A stretch of 64,000 nucleotides of DNA from Chaetorhynchus papuensis (lineage: Eukaryota > Chordata > Aves > Passeriformes > Rhipiduridae). Both the position numbers and the translations under genes were made by a program. Below, one piece after another: positions 51,100 through 63,805 of this stretch; position 1 is the stretch's first letter, and every line of letters starts with the position of its first letter. The notes under the pieces are model-generated. The model worked only from the letters and a program-made list of their open reading frames with translations. It was not told where the DNA came from and ran no database searches. Where the stretch lies: NCBI GenBank assembly GCA_013396525.1, contig VWYX01001259.1, positions 62,001 to 126,000 on the forward strand. The letters are read 5' to 3'.

Positions 51100-53565
51100 C
51101 TTTCTGAAAGAGATTTAAATTGGTCCTAGTTCTCCTGTTTGTCCTAAAGAAAAGGAAACTCAAGCAAAATTTAACTAATTATAATTTTTATTCTTAGTGG
51201 GGAGTGGCAAGCTCAGGTGAATGGGAAATAATTTTAGTCAAAAAGAGACCAAATTCTGCTCTCACTCCTGTCTGTAAAGTCTATTAAAGTCAGGGTATTG
51301 CATCACTGAAATAGAGAGTAGAACTTGGCCTCCATAGCCATGCAATTAATATTAATAATAGCAACATTTTAGATAAAGTGTATTTTAGTTCTTCTGAAAG
51401 TTGTTAACCATCTTAAAGATTTCAAACCTGCTTCCTGCAGCAGATCAGATCACTCAGAAGCAAAACCAGGGAAAGCTGCTCAAATTGATTCAATCATTGT
51501 GCCTGAGTACTGGTGTGGTGGGACTGCTGGGCTGTAGCTCAGTCAGTTGGGATTGGTTGAATTATTTATTGCAGTTTTGAATTATTTGTTTCTGTTCACA
51601 AATAAGCTTTGATTTGTATAAATGTATTTGACAGGCATCATTGTTCAATCAGCGTAGCTGGAAAAAATCCAACTTTTGGGTGCCTCAGTAAAGACTCAGT
51701 CTTGCAAGGCACTGAGACTCATCAAGGCATTTTTTATGACATGGCATTTTTGCTCTTTGAAAAATTGACTGAAGGCTTCAGGACAGTGGTGAATGACAAA
51801 TAACAAACAAGACAGAGCAACTGGTTTGTTTTGCTAACAGATCTTCACAGTTCAATACGGATCATCCTTCAGGACTGCTCTCTCTGATATCTATGATCAG
51901 GCAAATAACACCCTTATTCTTTTTTATCAATACCAAAGAAAAAGGGTCAAAAATAAACACTGAACTAAATGGCTATTAGAAATCTGAACAACCATTAAGG
52001 CATACTGGACTTTATAAATCCCACATAAGTTTGAGGTCAAGAAAAAAGAGGAAGAAAAGGAAAAAGAAAATATAAATTGAATCTCAGTTTCTTCTACCTT
52101 GAAATTCAAAACCTAGGCAAAATGCTGCATAAGTCTGCAGTTTCACAGCAGGAAAAGATAAAATAATTCCTCTCTAAATTGCTTTCTTTTTCCCCTTACA
52201 CACTTCCCTTCAACTGCTTTGGGCTGTCTCTGGAACTCTAAGATCCTGTGATGAGCTGATTTGTCACAAAAAGTTGGCAAAATATATATTTATATACAAA
52301 TTTATCTCTATGTTGCTGGCTCTTTTATATATTAAAACCACTTAGGGAAAGGCTTGATAAAGAATAGAAGTAACATAAGGCAGAGGGTACAGGTAAAGAG
52401 GGAGATATATTAGCTGGAAACTGCTGGTTGATACAAATGGATCTGAAGTCTTAAGTTCCATACTGTCATGTTCTGATCATCCTTCTGTTTTGCTAACAAA
52501 AGAGCAGCATTAATTCCTCTCAAAACAGTGAAACAGCTGCCTGTCATGTGACTGCACAGCGGTTTAAACGCTAACCCATGAAATGGATGACCTACTATAG
52601 TAATAAATTGGAATCTCTCATGTTTGCAAATTACCTCTTTTTTAACTATTATTTTCCCCTTACAACTTCAAACTTAAGGAAAATGAGTAAGAACTGTCTG
52701 AGATTGCAGCATGTGGGATGTAATTGTAATGATGGTGAAAGGCTGTGGAAGTGCTGATCCATGCCTTCCATGCGAACAAAGAGTCTGTTGCAAGGACAAC
52801 CAGCACCCTCATCATTATGCTATGCTTTCCTTTACATGGCAAATACTGTAAATCTCTGTTGAGGATTATTTCTGACCTTCAGTAAACTAAAAGAAGTGTG
52901 TGCAAAATGTAGCATATCAAGCAATGTTTTTAACCCTGAAACTTAGAGGCTAATTATATACAAATCATGTTATGTGATTGCAAAAGGTTTATTGTTAATC
53001 AAAGATTGGGCTTGTTTCCAAGACAGCAGGACACTCCATTTGCCTATTACCCAAGAAAAGGACACAACTGCATCATGAAAAAGAGATGGCTACAGGATTA
53101 GAACTGTACTATATGGAAAGATTGGCTTGAAACTTGTAAGCAATATAAAATGAAACACTTTGAGCATAGTGCCACATGCACACAAGGGAATTGTTTCTGT
53201 GTTTATACAACCCAGTAAATATGATATTTCTAGTAAAAGACCACAGCATCCAAACCAATTATTCATGACAGGTATGAAGAAGTCCCAAGAAGACCCAAGT
53301 TTATACAAGGCCCAACAAAATAGGGCCTATCCTTGTCTCTTATTCAGTATGCAGTGAGCACACATAATACTCCCCTACTGGACAAATTTAGTCCAGTAAA
53401 AAGAGATTGCTGTATTCCAAAGGGCATTCAAAAGAAAGTGTCTCTCATCTTAAGGAAAATATTTGTTTTAGTCTTTCAGAATTCTTGCACAATACCATTC
53501 TTTGCAATCCATTCTACAGGAACATAAGGATCCAAAGTATAATTCACCATTCTTAAAAAGCCTGT
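51100..53565. other. AT-rich non-coding sequence, nothing recognised
   Basis: Open frames are short and without family resemblance. No mobile element was recognised. Confidence 0.65.
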
Positions 53566-53634
53566 TACCTTATTTAATAAGGTATATAAGATGTTTCATG
53601 AAACGCTTTGACAAGCTTTGACAAACTTTGACTA
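53566..53634. repeat. 19-bp palindrome followed by a 10-bp repeat in three copies
   Basis: TACCTTATT and AATAAGGTA surround a single T at 53566-53584. At 53605-53634 GCTTTGACAA is present twice exactly and a third time as ACTTTGACTA. Confidence 0.9.
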
Positions 53635-54720
53635 TGTATTTTTGAAACTTCTCATTTGTTACCATTTTACTTTGTTTCTAAGAACTTTTACAGGAATATA
53701 GGATCTTTGTTCCTTTGCAGCTGATCCACTCTTTCTATTTGTCTCACACTTGAAAATCATTATCCTGTATTTGTGACATCACAGTTGTCTTTAGGGGATA
53801 TAATTACTATTCTTCAGATAGAGGATTCTATCATCATATGGAGAATAGGGCATAAAGTCCTGAGGAAAAGTATAATTTTTTTTTTTTTTCAGTATGTGAT
53901 CTGATTGCAAGGTGGGGGAAGAGCAAAGGATTCATGTATTTTCTTATGAAAATAAAAATTATTCCAATTTTAATGTGTTTCTTTGCTCAAGTTTTCTGTG
54001 AAAAAAACATGAAGGTCCTCAAGTTTTAGAAACTGAATTTTGGCCAACAAGAGATCCTGCTACTCCAATGCTGTTATTCCATTTTAGTGAGGCTACTTAA
54101 CATGTATGAATCCATTCATTACAAGTAAAAGTATTAAAATTAGCATCGGAAAAATCAGTAGTGTGAAAGCACACCATGTTTTATACAAATGTTTTTACTC
54201 AGCGATTAAAAGTCATTGTCTATTTTCAAATGTTGGAAAGAAGTGAACAGTTGAAAAATATTCACAAGAGCACTTTTAGTCTCTAATTTCTCTGAAGCCA
54301 AAGCCCTGCAGTATGTAATCACTCTGAAGCCTGTTTCTACTCGGATAGATTCCTCTAGGAAGTGTTTCAGAACTAGACTGCCCTGAAACACAACCTTCAA
54401 CTCTGTATACAAGGAGATCAAGAGATTAGACTAAAGGCAGAAATTATAAAAACTCCCTGTAAACCAGGATTTAGACCACTGTTTTAAGCATCAAACACTT
54501 GAATTCTTTTTTCCCAGTACTGTTTTGTCTTGTATTGTTGCATGAGCAATAGGATTAAATTACCAAAGAGTATGAAACAAGATCCTCAAAAGTCTTGCTC
54601 CTAATTTTTATAAAAATCACAGTTCACTTGACTCAAAGATTTCTATATGATATCCATTTGAATCAAAACGAACTACATGCATTTCAAGCTCTGAGTCTGC
54701 CTTTAATTGGCAATTGTAGG
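53635..54720. other. AT-rich non-coding sequence, nothing recognised
   Basis: A T run lies at 53878-53889. No gene or element was recognised. Confidence 0.6.
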
Positions 54721-54908
54721 TACAGGTCAGAATAAAGAATAAGCTATTACTGAAAGGGTTATCAGAGTGTCATGGTTTAACATCAGCTGGCAACTAAGTA
54801 CCACTCAGCCTCTTGCTCACTCCCTGCCAGTGGCATGGGGAGAGAGAATTGGAAAAGTGTAAGGGGTACAGATCAGAGTGAAAAATAAGCTATTATTGAA
54901 AATGTTAT
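54721..54908. repeat. 42-bp direct repeat flanking an LTR fragment
   Basis: 54721-54762 and 54867-54908 are 42-bp copies that match at 35 of 42 positions by hand count (shared block AATAAGCTATTA, 54738-54749 and 54884-54895). The reversed family A LTR tip lies between them. Confidence 0.85.
54768..54866 (-). mobile_element. LTR family A, 3'-tip fragment
   Basis: TGTCATGGTTTAACATCAGC at 54768 is the reverse complement of the family A end (GGTTAAACCATGACA type). It is followed by GGCAACTAAGTACCAC, CTTGCTCACTCCCTGCCAGT and GGGGAGAGAGAATTGGAAAA, the reversed U5 order. After about 100 bp the resemblance stops at the direct repeat. Confidence 0.8.
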
Positions 54909-55693
54909 ATGCTACTTACCAGGAAAAGAAAAAAGTGAAAGATTTTATTCTGTATAATAATAATTGACCTTTTGTTCTGGTTCAGACATAACTGATAAGA
55001 CACAGCACCCCTTTGAAGCTGAGACCAGAGGTTTAAAATCTTTTTAAAAAGGAGCCCCTTATAAATGTCACTTGAAACAAAAAATCTGAACCTATAAGTA
55101 GCCAGTAACAGCGGTGCTACTGGTATTTGAATGCTCCTAAAACTGTAGCTATTGCTCTGAGCTATATGAAAAAACCCAGCAATGACAATTTATATGTTAA
55201 CCTTACAGTTCACTGATTGTCCATGAAGGCATGAAGGTGCTGGAAGATCTCAGAACATCTGCAGTTACTGACAATTCATTCTGATGCTTTCAGTAAAGCA
55301 GAGAATGGTAACAAAACCTTCTTTTGCCACTCTGTAGCTAGGGCACGAGTTGTACACTATACATTCTATATTCTACTCTGAGTGTAACCCACTGAAGTGT
55401 GTTGGCACATCAATATCCCAATTAAGGAAGGATTGGAAAGTTTCATAATTCTCTTTCCTAACGTATGTACTGGTTATCTCAGTCAGGTTAAGCAAAAAGC
55501 AAGCACGTGACATTTTAAAGTTCATAAATAAAATAATATCTCATATTACATGCACAATTCATTACTAACAGGAAACTTACCATAAAGTTCTGTGAGAGTA
55601 TAATCTCTTTTCAACATGAATAGGGCAAACATATGTGACCGCTAAATATCGATGTCAACATAATATACATTTGATTAAATAAATGTAATAAAA
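54909..55693. other. AT-rich non-coding sequence, nothing recognised
   Basis: No gene or repeat family was recognised. Confidence 0.6.
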
Positions 55694-55780
55694 TACGTGT
55701 GTATATATTTTTATATATATATATATATACACTTCTATATATATTTATACTATACTATATAACATAGCATATATAGACAT
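55694..55780. repeat. TA-rich microsatellite region
   Basis: A compound low-complexity tract with an uninterrupted TA run at 55712-55729, followed by interrupted TATA and ACTAT words. Confidence 0.95.
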
Positions 55781-58700
55781 AGATATTCACTTACCATACC
55801 AAAAAAATATATTTTCTATCTAAATGTATGCACATACATGTAAAGAGACTTCAAGCAGACCCTTTATATGCAGTGCAATTTATTTTTAATATTTTTTCTT
55901 TTTAACAGGAGAAAAAGTCAGTTTAAAAACAACCCGCATATCAGTTTCTATTGCTTCTGATGAGTTGTCTCATTTTAGTTGTTATTATTGCTTATTTATG
56001 TGAAATTTCATTGTGATAAAATATGCATGAAATTAGAAGATACACCACAATTCAGAAATACAGTTTTATGGATTAGAAATAAAGATTACTTAATAAACTA
56101 CTAATCTCTCAGATTATTCAGACCTGAAAGCAATTTTGTTCATGTGGCCAACAGAGAAAATTATTCTCTTTCATGTACGTGTAGAAGAATTTCATTTACT
56201 GTGCCCATTTAGTTAGACATAAATTCAAAGATAAACTGAAAGTCCGTAGGAAGTCGCAAATCATAGAAAACTTTTGTATAAATGATTGTACAAGTGTCTC
56301 TGAACACTATGTATCCTCTTTGCATAATTATTTTCTTATGAGATGCTTTGAAATAAGACATAATTTAGGTCTGTTGCAGAAAGAAAGCTTACTCTTTGAG
56401 AATGTTTGCTTAAAGTGTAGAGACAGAGTAATTATTCTTAATGCTTATATTAACATAACATTTATAGTATATTGTATGAATGCAAAAATATTTAGATTTG
56501 GATTACTTATAAGCCTTTTACCTTATATTGATTAAGACACAGTCTAATAGAGGTGTAGCATAATGAAAGTAATATTTTTTTACCTTTTAAACTGCGAAGC
56601 TGTTTATATCTTCAAGGCTTCCCTGTTGGATACTGCAGAGGGGAAATAAAGGCAAAGAATGAACTAAAGAAAAGTTTATGACTGTCCAAGTGTTTGAACA
56701 GAAAAAGAGGGGAAGAGACTGGAAGTGCAATCGCTTTCTGAGTCCAGCCTTCTACATATATCTGACAAGAAAGGAGTATCTAGATTACTTAACTGATAAG
56801 CCGAGGGAGATTGTTATGGGTGAATCATGTTCATTTAAGTTTGGATATCTGCATCTAACCTTCTTACCTTAGGGTCCCACTACAGTCAGAAGATTCAGAG
56901 AATAAAGTTTCAAGAATGACTCATTTTACCCTGAAGCAGATATTAAAAGCTGGTCAGACAATCAGAGTGCTGAATAATGCTAATTTTCTTCCACTAACAA
57001 GTAAAAGAACTACAAAAAAAACCCTATTTCATATGTAGACATCAGAATTTTAGGTACCTAAAAGAAACTCAAATTTTCTGTTCTCGTTCATTTGTGTATT
57101 TACGCAAAAGCTGAAAGGGTAGTGCAGCAACTGGGCTCCCTACTAAGTGGTAAAGTCACTCAAGGTATTATAGTTTGCTAGAGTCTGGGATCTGGCTTCA
57201 TGCTTTTTGTTTGACTTTGCATTTTAAATTAAGTTAAACTATTATTTTAAATGATGAAGAAGAGAAGATTTGCAGACCTAAGCAACTGTTATCAACCACA
57301 ACGTATTTTGAAAGATTGGCAATGCCATCAGCTACCCCCAGTGCAAAGTATTTTATTAATTTTAATTATTATTATTCATCCAGGCACTTTCAGGTTCCTC
57401 TATCATGAGTATATTCTTTGACCTAGGACATGACTCTTAAATCTGCAAGTCAGTATGAGGGAAGATGTGCACTTACAGCCTGGTTGAGATGTATGAGCAC
57501 AGCTGCCTGTGCGTGACTCTGAAAGTTTAATCAGTTCCAGTAAATCTCTTGCATTCAATTATGGGTCACTGTGTGCTATTTCTATTGACCTCCTTATTGA
57601 AGAAAGCTATTGAAGTAGGTATGTTTGTGCACTTCATACGACTGTAGCATGGGCAGTTAGAGTGAAGTTTGGGGGAAAATATAACAGAAATGGGCAAATA
57701 ACTTGGATAATTCAAGACCTGAAAAATAAAAATTTATACAATAAATTGTAATTATACAGTACTGAAGAAAACCACTATATATGCTGCAATTGTTTAAATC
57801 AAAAATATGCTGTACTTAACTTCCCTGACTTTGAGAAGCAGGTCAGCTTCCTACAAGTAATGGAAAATATTTGCTACGGTGAATTGAGGTTTTATTTCAG
57901 ACAAACTTGCTGGACCACCTGCTGGTTCTGAAGATCAGCTGTCAACACAAAGGGTGAGTTCATAAAAGATACTCTCACCCTGGTAGAGTAGTAGATATAA
58001 GCACAGAGGGGGGCATGCTCTGTTTCGAAAGCTGTGTGGAGAGAGACCACCACTGTACAAGCTAAGTGTGGAGCTGCCAGCTGCAAGTTTACAGTCAGTA
58101 ATCTTAGCTAATGGAAACATCCACAAGAAGCAGCAAAGGGATTATCTCGCATTACTGAAAAAATCTAAGTGGAGCTGGGGCCAGGTGTTACGCAATTAAA
58201 ATGCTGAGTGGAAAGAGTAAATAACTCCTGACAAAATAGAAACAGGTAACAATGTAGCACTGCAACTAGTCTGCAGTGTAAAATAAATCTACTGACCAAA
58301 AGAAAATCTGCTTGTGACTGCATTTGACAGATGAAAAAATGAGTTAAGAAAGACAAGTGGGAATAAAACTGAGCTAATGGACTAGGCCCATTTACCAAGC
58401 CCTTTGAAAGGGATTCAAAGAATAATGTCGCTGTGGAAGACCAGGTGTAAGCACATTTTGTCTCAAACATTCTAAGTGTTATGAAGGGAAAGGTATGATC
58501 AAAAGAGAGGGTTGTGTGGAGGTGAGACAATGCTGTTCTGAGCCAGCTTCCTGCTCCACCTTGAAACTCCTGCTCAGCACCCACCCAACTCACTTCCCGT
58601 GTGTGTGCATGAACAGAACAGTGCTAAAAAATGTAGTTTACAAAGGAGCCATGCACCAAATTTACTACAAAAGGAAGCAAATCGTGCTCCCTCACTCTTT

Positions 58701-58839
58701 TTTGGTCTCTTTTGCTCTCAATATTTACTCCAGCTCTGGACCATCTACGCAGAAGGGCAAACGTGGGATCTAAGGACTGGTGATATTCTTTTTCTCTCTG
58801 CTACTTTACTGCCTTTATTTGTCTCCCTCCTTGCTTTGC
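55781..58839. other. Non-coding sequence; right part possibly ERV-related
   Basis: 55781-57860 is AT-rich and unremarkable. 57900-58840 is less AT-rich, and a minus-strand open frame of 142 codons (58165-58593) lies in it without a recognisable domain. This part could be the body or 5' portion of the ERV remnant to the right, which I cannot confirm. Confidence 0.4.
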
Positions 58840-59184
58840 CTGGGCAAAGGATAGCTAGCATATTGTACCCTGAGCTCCATGCTGAACTTTGTCATGGGAG
58901 TGGGGATCTTGTGGAAGTGTTTTGTGTCTTGGTAGCCAGCACCTTTGAGAAGTTTCTTGTGAGGAGTTGGGAGCTTATTGAAGTTTACTGTATAAAAATT
59001 AGGGCTTGTTAACTTCCACTTGTAAAGGTGTACCGTAAGAATTTAAGGGCTTGTTAGCCAACACCTTTTGAGTCTAAACAGTGGGCTGGTTGCCAGAGAT
59101 AGGGCAACTGTACAATAAATTCACAGATTCCCTGATGCACGGTCTGGTGTCTTTGTTTAGCTTGAAAAGAATTTTTAACAAACA
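58840..59184 (+). mobile_element. Probable endogenous retrovirus LTR, 3' portion
   Basis: A polyadenylation signal AATAAA at 59114-59119 is followed about 65 bases later by a CA end (59183-59184) and then directly by a sequence resembling a retroviral primer-binding site, which is the layout of an LTR 3' end. Upstream, TTGGTAGCCAGCACCTTTGA, GGGCTTGTTAACTTCCACTT and GGGCTTGTTAGCCAACACCT look like internal partial duplications. The 5' edge was not found, and no retroviral gene is recognisable downstream. It differs from families A and B. Confidence 0.5.
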
Positions 59185-59187
59185 TCA

Positions 59188-59204
59188 TGGCCCATAGCAC
59201 TGGG
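59188..59204 (+). other. Degenerate primer-binding-site-like sequence (tRNA-Lys type)
   Basis: TGGCCCATAGCACTGGG starts three bases after the presumed LTR end. It resembles the 18-base site complementary to a lysine tRNA used by class II (betaretrovirus-like) elements, with one base missing and several changes. The GC-richer stretch to about 59345 would be the untranslated leader. Confidence 0.4.
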
Positions 59205-59345
59205 TGGTGACAGCTGCACAAAAGGAAACACCGGTGAGGACAATGACAAAAAGGCAGTGCAACAGTTCTGAGCTCTGCTGAGTGAGCTGCGCGTCTCCAG
59301 TCATGAAGGGCAATTGGATTCTTGCTTAGCACACGGTCCGCTCAG

Positions 59346-62300
59346 GGTAACTTCCATTCTGGCTTCTTCAGACATACCAATAACTTTACTGCTATTATTA
59401 TTAATTCATTTTAAACCTTTGTAAACGTAGTAACATCTCCTCAGGCAGTTTAAAGTCACAGGGGTTGGAAGTCATGCAAGCCCTTTCTAGTAAATATTAT
59501 ATTTACAAATTTTAATACAAACAGAAAATTGAACAACATCTGATTTCAACAGAATCAATAAAAACAGCAGACTATTTCATAAAAATTATGAACTATGACT
59601 TCTTAATATGCCTTCAAAACCTTCGAAACTTTAGGCCACCAGTTTATCTGTTTGGATTAAGGGAGGTAGAGCATAATTTCCACAGTTCCAAAATGTTAAC
59701 ACTCATTGTACAAAATAGTGCTTCTAGGACATAGCGTCTGCTTGGGGTTTTTTCCAAATTACTTTATATTATTATCATAAGACTTCTTTCCCAAATTGCC
59801 CATCTTATATTCCTGTTTTAAATGTGGTTCTTCTGAATGTCATACAAATATTAGAGTAGGAAGCCTATGACACCTAACCACTTTTCCTGACTGAGTACGA
59901 AGGCCACAGCAGATTAATTTTTTTTTTTTTTAAGCACCAAAAGTGGGGCAGACAATATATACCAGCTACATCAGCAGGTTATTCAAATGGCATGCAGTTC
60001 AAATTTTAACAAACACCTTATACATAAACTACAGAATGAGTAATGTAACAGATTGGTGTGGAAATTAACTGTGTGAGGAAAAATCATTATTATTTCAAAA
60101 CTGTGACAGAAATAATTCTCTTGTTGCATGCCAGAATTAGCATTTTAGACACATTACAGGACTGTAGACCTAAGGAAGCTATCCTTTTCTTTTGTGTTTT
60201 CTTTTCCTGTTTTTCTTTACCTGCCTACAAATCGATTTGAATATTCTAATAACTAGTCCCATGATATTTCACTCACTAAAGCAGACTGAACTGACTATAT
60301 TGATATGCTTCTAAAGAAACAAAACTTCTGCATATGCCAGAAGTATGAAAACCAATAAATTTTCAGCTTATTACCAACAAAAGAAACCACTGAAATACAG
60401 TCATGACATCTGTTTACTTAACAGCTCCTTTGAACTACCGTGACTGTTAAGTACAGTTAGGAAATTATATGTAAGGAGACAAATCATGTTCATGTCTAGT
60501 GCCTATCTAGGTGTTTCTTTCTCTTTCAAACTCTGAGTGCCAGGTAGTGAAAACTTCGGTTGTAGTAGTTGAATATGAACCCTTACCTGAAAAGGGAACA
60601 CTGGTTCCACGAACAGGGACTTCTCTGTTTCAAAGGATGTTCATCTCAAAGGTGGAAGGGTGATGTTTGCATCTCATTCTCTGATATTCTGGTGGAACTA
60701 CTGCCCCTGATTAGCAGACATGAATCTCTTGCATCCCTCTTTGCAGAAACTGCAATGAAACAGCATATTCCTGAAAAAGTTTGATTTGGCACTACTTTTT
60801 TTGTTTTAAATTGATGCTTTTCAACTGTGTATAAACTAACATATAAACCTGCTGTATAAACTTGCTAAACTGAGAACTTAATTATCTGCAAACTCAAAGT
60901 GTTTCCGTGTGACTGGTTTTGAGAGTGCAGGAACTATGACATTCCTTCTGGAAAGCACAGGAGTTTTGAAGAATGATTCAAATGCTGCTAGCAAGGTTTT
61001 TATGTACTCTGGACATCAACACACTTGGAGCTCTGATAAATGTCCTATTTTGAAAGGTAAGAACCTAGAGTAACCAAGCCCTGAATGTCCCTCTCAATAA
61101 CAGAACATCTGGTGATTAGTCCTGAGTGCTGTCAACTTTCTTTTGCCTCAGCTTCTATGAGACTAAACTAGAAATTACTCAGAAATTTAGCTCTTGGTGA
61201 GGTTTTAATTAAAATAGTAAGTTCTATACAACATTGGTTCCCGCAGATTTAAAAACTCTTCTTTTTTTTTTATCTAGTAAGTTTATCTATTTTTTTTTAA
61301 CCTGGAAGTGAAAAGCCCTGACAGAAGGATTCTAAGAGTAAAGAAACCTCCCTGGGGAAAAACAAAAGAGGTTTGGAGTTGATTCTGAAAGATGCATTTT
61401 GAAAAATGGCCTTCACTGCAATATTGTCATCCTCAACCTCTTTTCTCAGATGCAACCTAACTTTGGAAGCTCCCAAAATTCCTGGAACACCTGCATTTTT
61501 CCCACCCTACCTTCAGGTTAAATATCTGAAGATATTGAAGTTTAACAAACAGAAGCACAGTTATTCAAAATTTGTGTCTACTTATGGAAATATAAACCCC
61601 AAAATCACGTAAAAACTCTGCCTTACAAAAAGAAAGTGCACAATCATTTTAGTTCAACTTCTGATGCAGTCATGTCACTCAAAATTACTTCACATTTCAC
61701 TTCATCTGACAGTTTTTATTGGCAATTTGACACTTACCCTTAAAAGTGATCACTCCAGCTCACAGATCACGCTTATCAGAAGGGAAATCTCTTCATAGCT
61801 GTGACTGATCCCTGTCTGAGCTCTGACTGTTTCAGGGACAGCAGAGGAATTACACTTCAAGGTTATAAGTACAGATACATATATTAAAAAACGTATAAAG
61901 AGAATTAGAGTGCATATATGATATCAATTCAAATGTCATTACATCAAATAATATAAACAGTGGTACACCTTGAAATGATCTCAGTTGTATTTTGCTGTTT
62001 AATAAAACCGTTCATGCATCATTATTTTGATTTGCCTCTACTTTGTGATGTTAGATAAATTGACTTCTTTATTCAGGTGCACAGTACCGTGACATATTAA
62101 ACTTGGTTTTGACATTTCTAGAAAGAATAGTGAGAATCTGTGGATGGGAAATATGGTATCTTTCATGCTTATTTAGAGCGATACAGCAATGTGCGAGTCG
62201 TTGTTCTACTACATTCACCTTTCACTTCATGTGTTACAAATATTACAGGAGACAGATATTTTCACACATTAATTAACAATTAAAAACCTTATAAATAAAA

Positions 62301-63692
62301 TCAAGTCATAGAAACTTGTCTTATTAAGATGCACATTATTATTCCAGATGACTTTTAAATAAGAAATGAACAGAAATGCTGAAGACTGACTATTAACCAT
62401 GCAAGAACATCTTCAAAAACAATTTGTTGAATATTAATGAATTGAAAATGTCATTTCTGGTCCAATTACTACAAGTAATTAGGTTTTTTTTTAATTATGG
62501 AGGAAGCAGAATTTTAATAAGGTCAATTTTACAATTACAGTTTTGAAAAAAATCCTAATTGTATTGTCATCATCTTATATAAAAAATAGAATCAACTCAA
62601 TAACATCTGCTGAACTTAATCTAAAGAGAGAAAAAATACTGTGCTAATTCAGTGGGAAATGACATTTTAATGAGATAAGGTTTGTTATTAAAGGTGGAAA
62701 ATAATTTACCTATGCATTAGTTATAGTAGCAAAAAAACTTGATGTCATTATATTCAAAAATATTTTATACTAATGATTAAAAGCATAAACATTTACTTTT
62801 TCATTTGAAATATTTATTATATAACTGATAAGTTTACTGAAATCAAAACACTTGCTTCCTAGATTGGAGAGATACTACTTTTTACTAATGTTTTTTTTAA
62901 CTTCAGTTTTTATAGTAAAGTTCAGTTCTTTGCTGTAAAAACATAATTCAGTTAAGATTGTATTATCTCTGAAGATTTGAAAGCTCAAGGGTGAATACGT
63001 TTGTGCACCTTGTTATTTAGCGTTTATCTATGATAAAATATATCCTTATTGATCTCTTTGATATAACATTAAAAGTTGGTTGCAATTCAAGTAATTTTCA
63101 CCTTTAACCCAGAATGTGAATTTGATTGAACAGATTGAAATTTCAATCTTGCATTAAGATATCCCAGATGCACGTAGCATTGCCATTACAAGCCAGATTT
63201 TCCTAACCATACGCTATGTCTGCTTTCACAAGCTATGGAATGCAGACCACTTATTACCCATGCAAAAAAAAAATTTCTTTTCTTTTATAAGTTTATTTTC
63301 TTTTATTTTTTTTTTTAATGCAGCCAATCATTCTGTTAAAGGAATAAGTACACAGTCAATATGTCACTAAAGGTATAAACTGTTGCTTACACTTTGAACA
63401 GAGGTTTTCCAGTAATTGCACATCTCTTCTTACTGAACCATCGACACTCTATTGTAGTTCTTTACTTATGGAAATGTATAATAAGAAAGTATCACAAGGC
63501 TTATTATCTGGCAAAATATATTCATCTCTTATCCTCTGTCACAGAAAAGAAGGGGGTTTTTTATTTTTTATTATTCTAGAGAAGGCAAAAATCTGACTGA
63601 AATAAATTACTACTAGGTCACAAAGTAATAGATCAACGTTTTTCTATAATAAATAAAGGAAATGGATTAAGAAACAAATCTAAGAATCAGTA
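59346..63692. other. AT-rich non-coding sequence, nothing recognised
   Basis: T runs lie at 59919-59931, 61263-61272 and 63307-63316. No gene, RNA gene or mobile element was recognised. Confidence 0.6.
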
Positions 63693-63716
63693 GCACATAA
63701 TCCCAGGATTATGTGC
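63693..63716. repeat. 24-bp near-perfect palindrome
   Basis: GCACATAATCC (63693-63703) and GGATTATGTGC (63706-63716) are exact reverse complements separated only by CA. Confidence 0.95.
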
Positions 63717-63793
63717 AGCATTTGTCTTGGAAAGATAGCATTTTAATTAAAGATATGTAAACAGTATATTAACCACAATAATTTTCTAATCTC

Positions 63794-63805
63794 TGTGTGT
63801 GTGTG
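63794..63805. repeat. Short (TG)6 microsatellite
   Basis: Six uninterrupted TG repeats. Confidence 0.95.

Noticed and set aside
51531..51550. tRNA-like text GCTGTAGCTCAGTCAGTTGG
   Set aside because: It resembles an A box and D arm, but no B box, T arm or cloverleaf follows in the next 80 bases.
58165..58593. 142-codon minus-strand open frame
   Set aside because: No recognisable domain. It overlaps other random frames, sits beside an ERV remnant, and has a plausible chance length in this less AT-rich patch.
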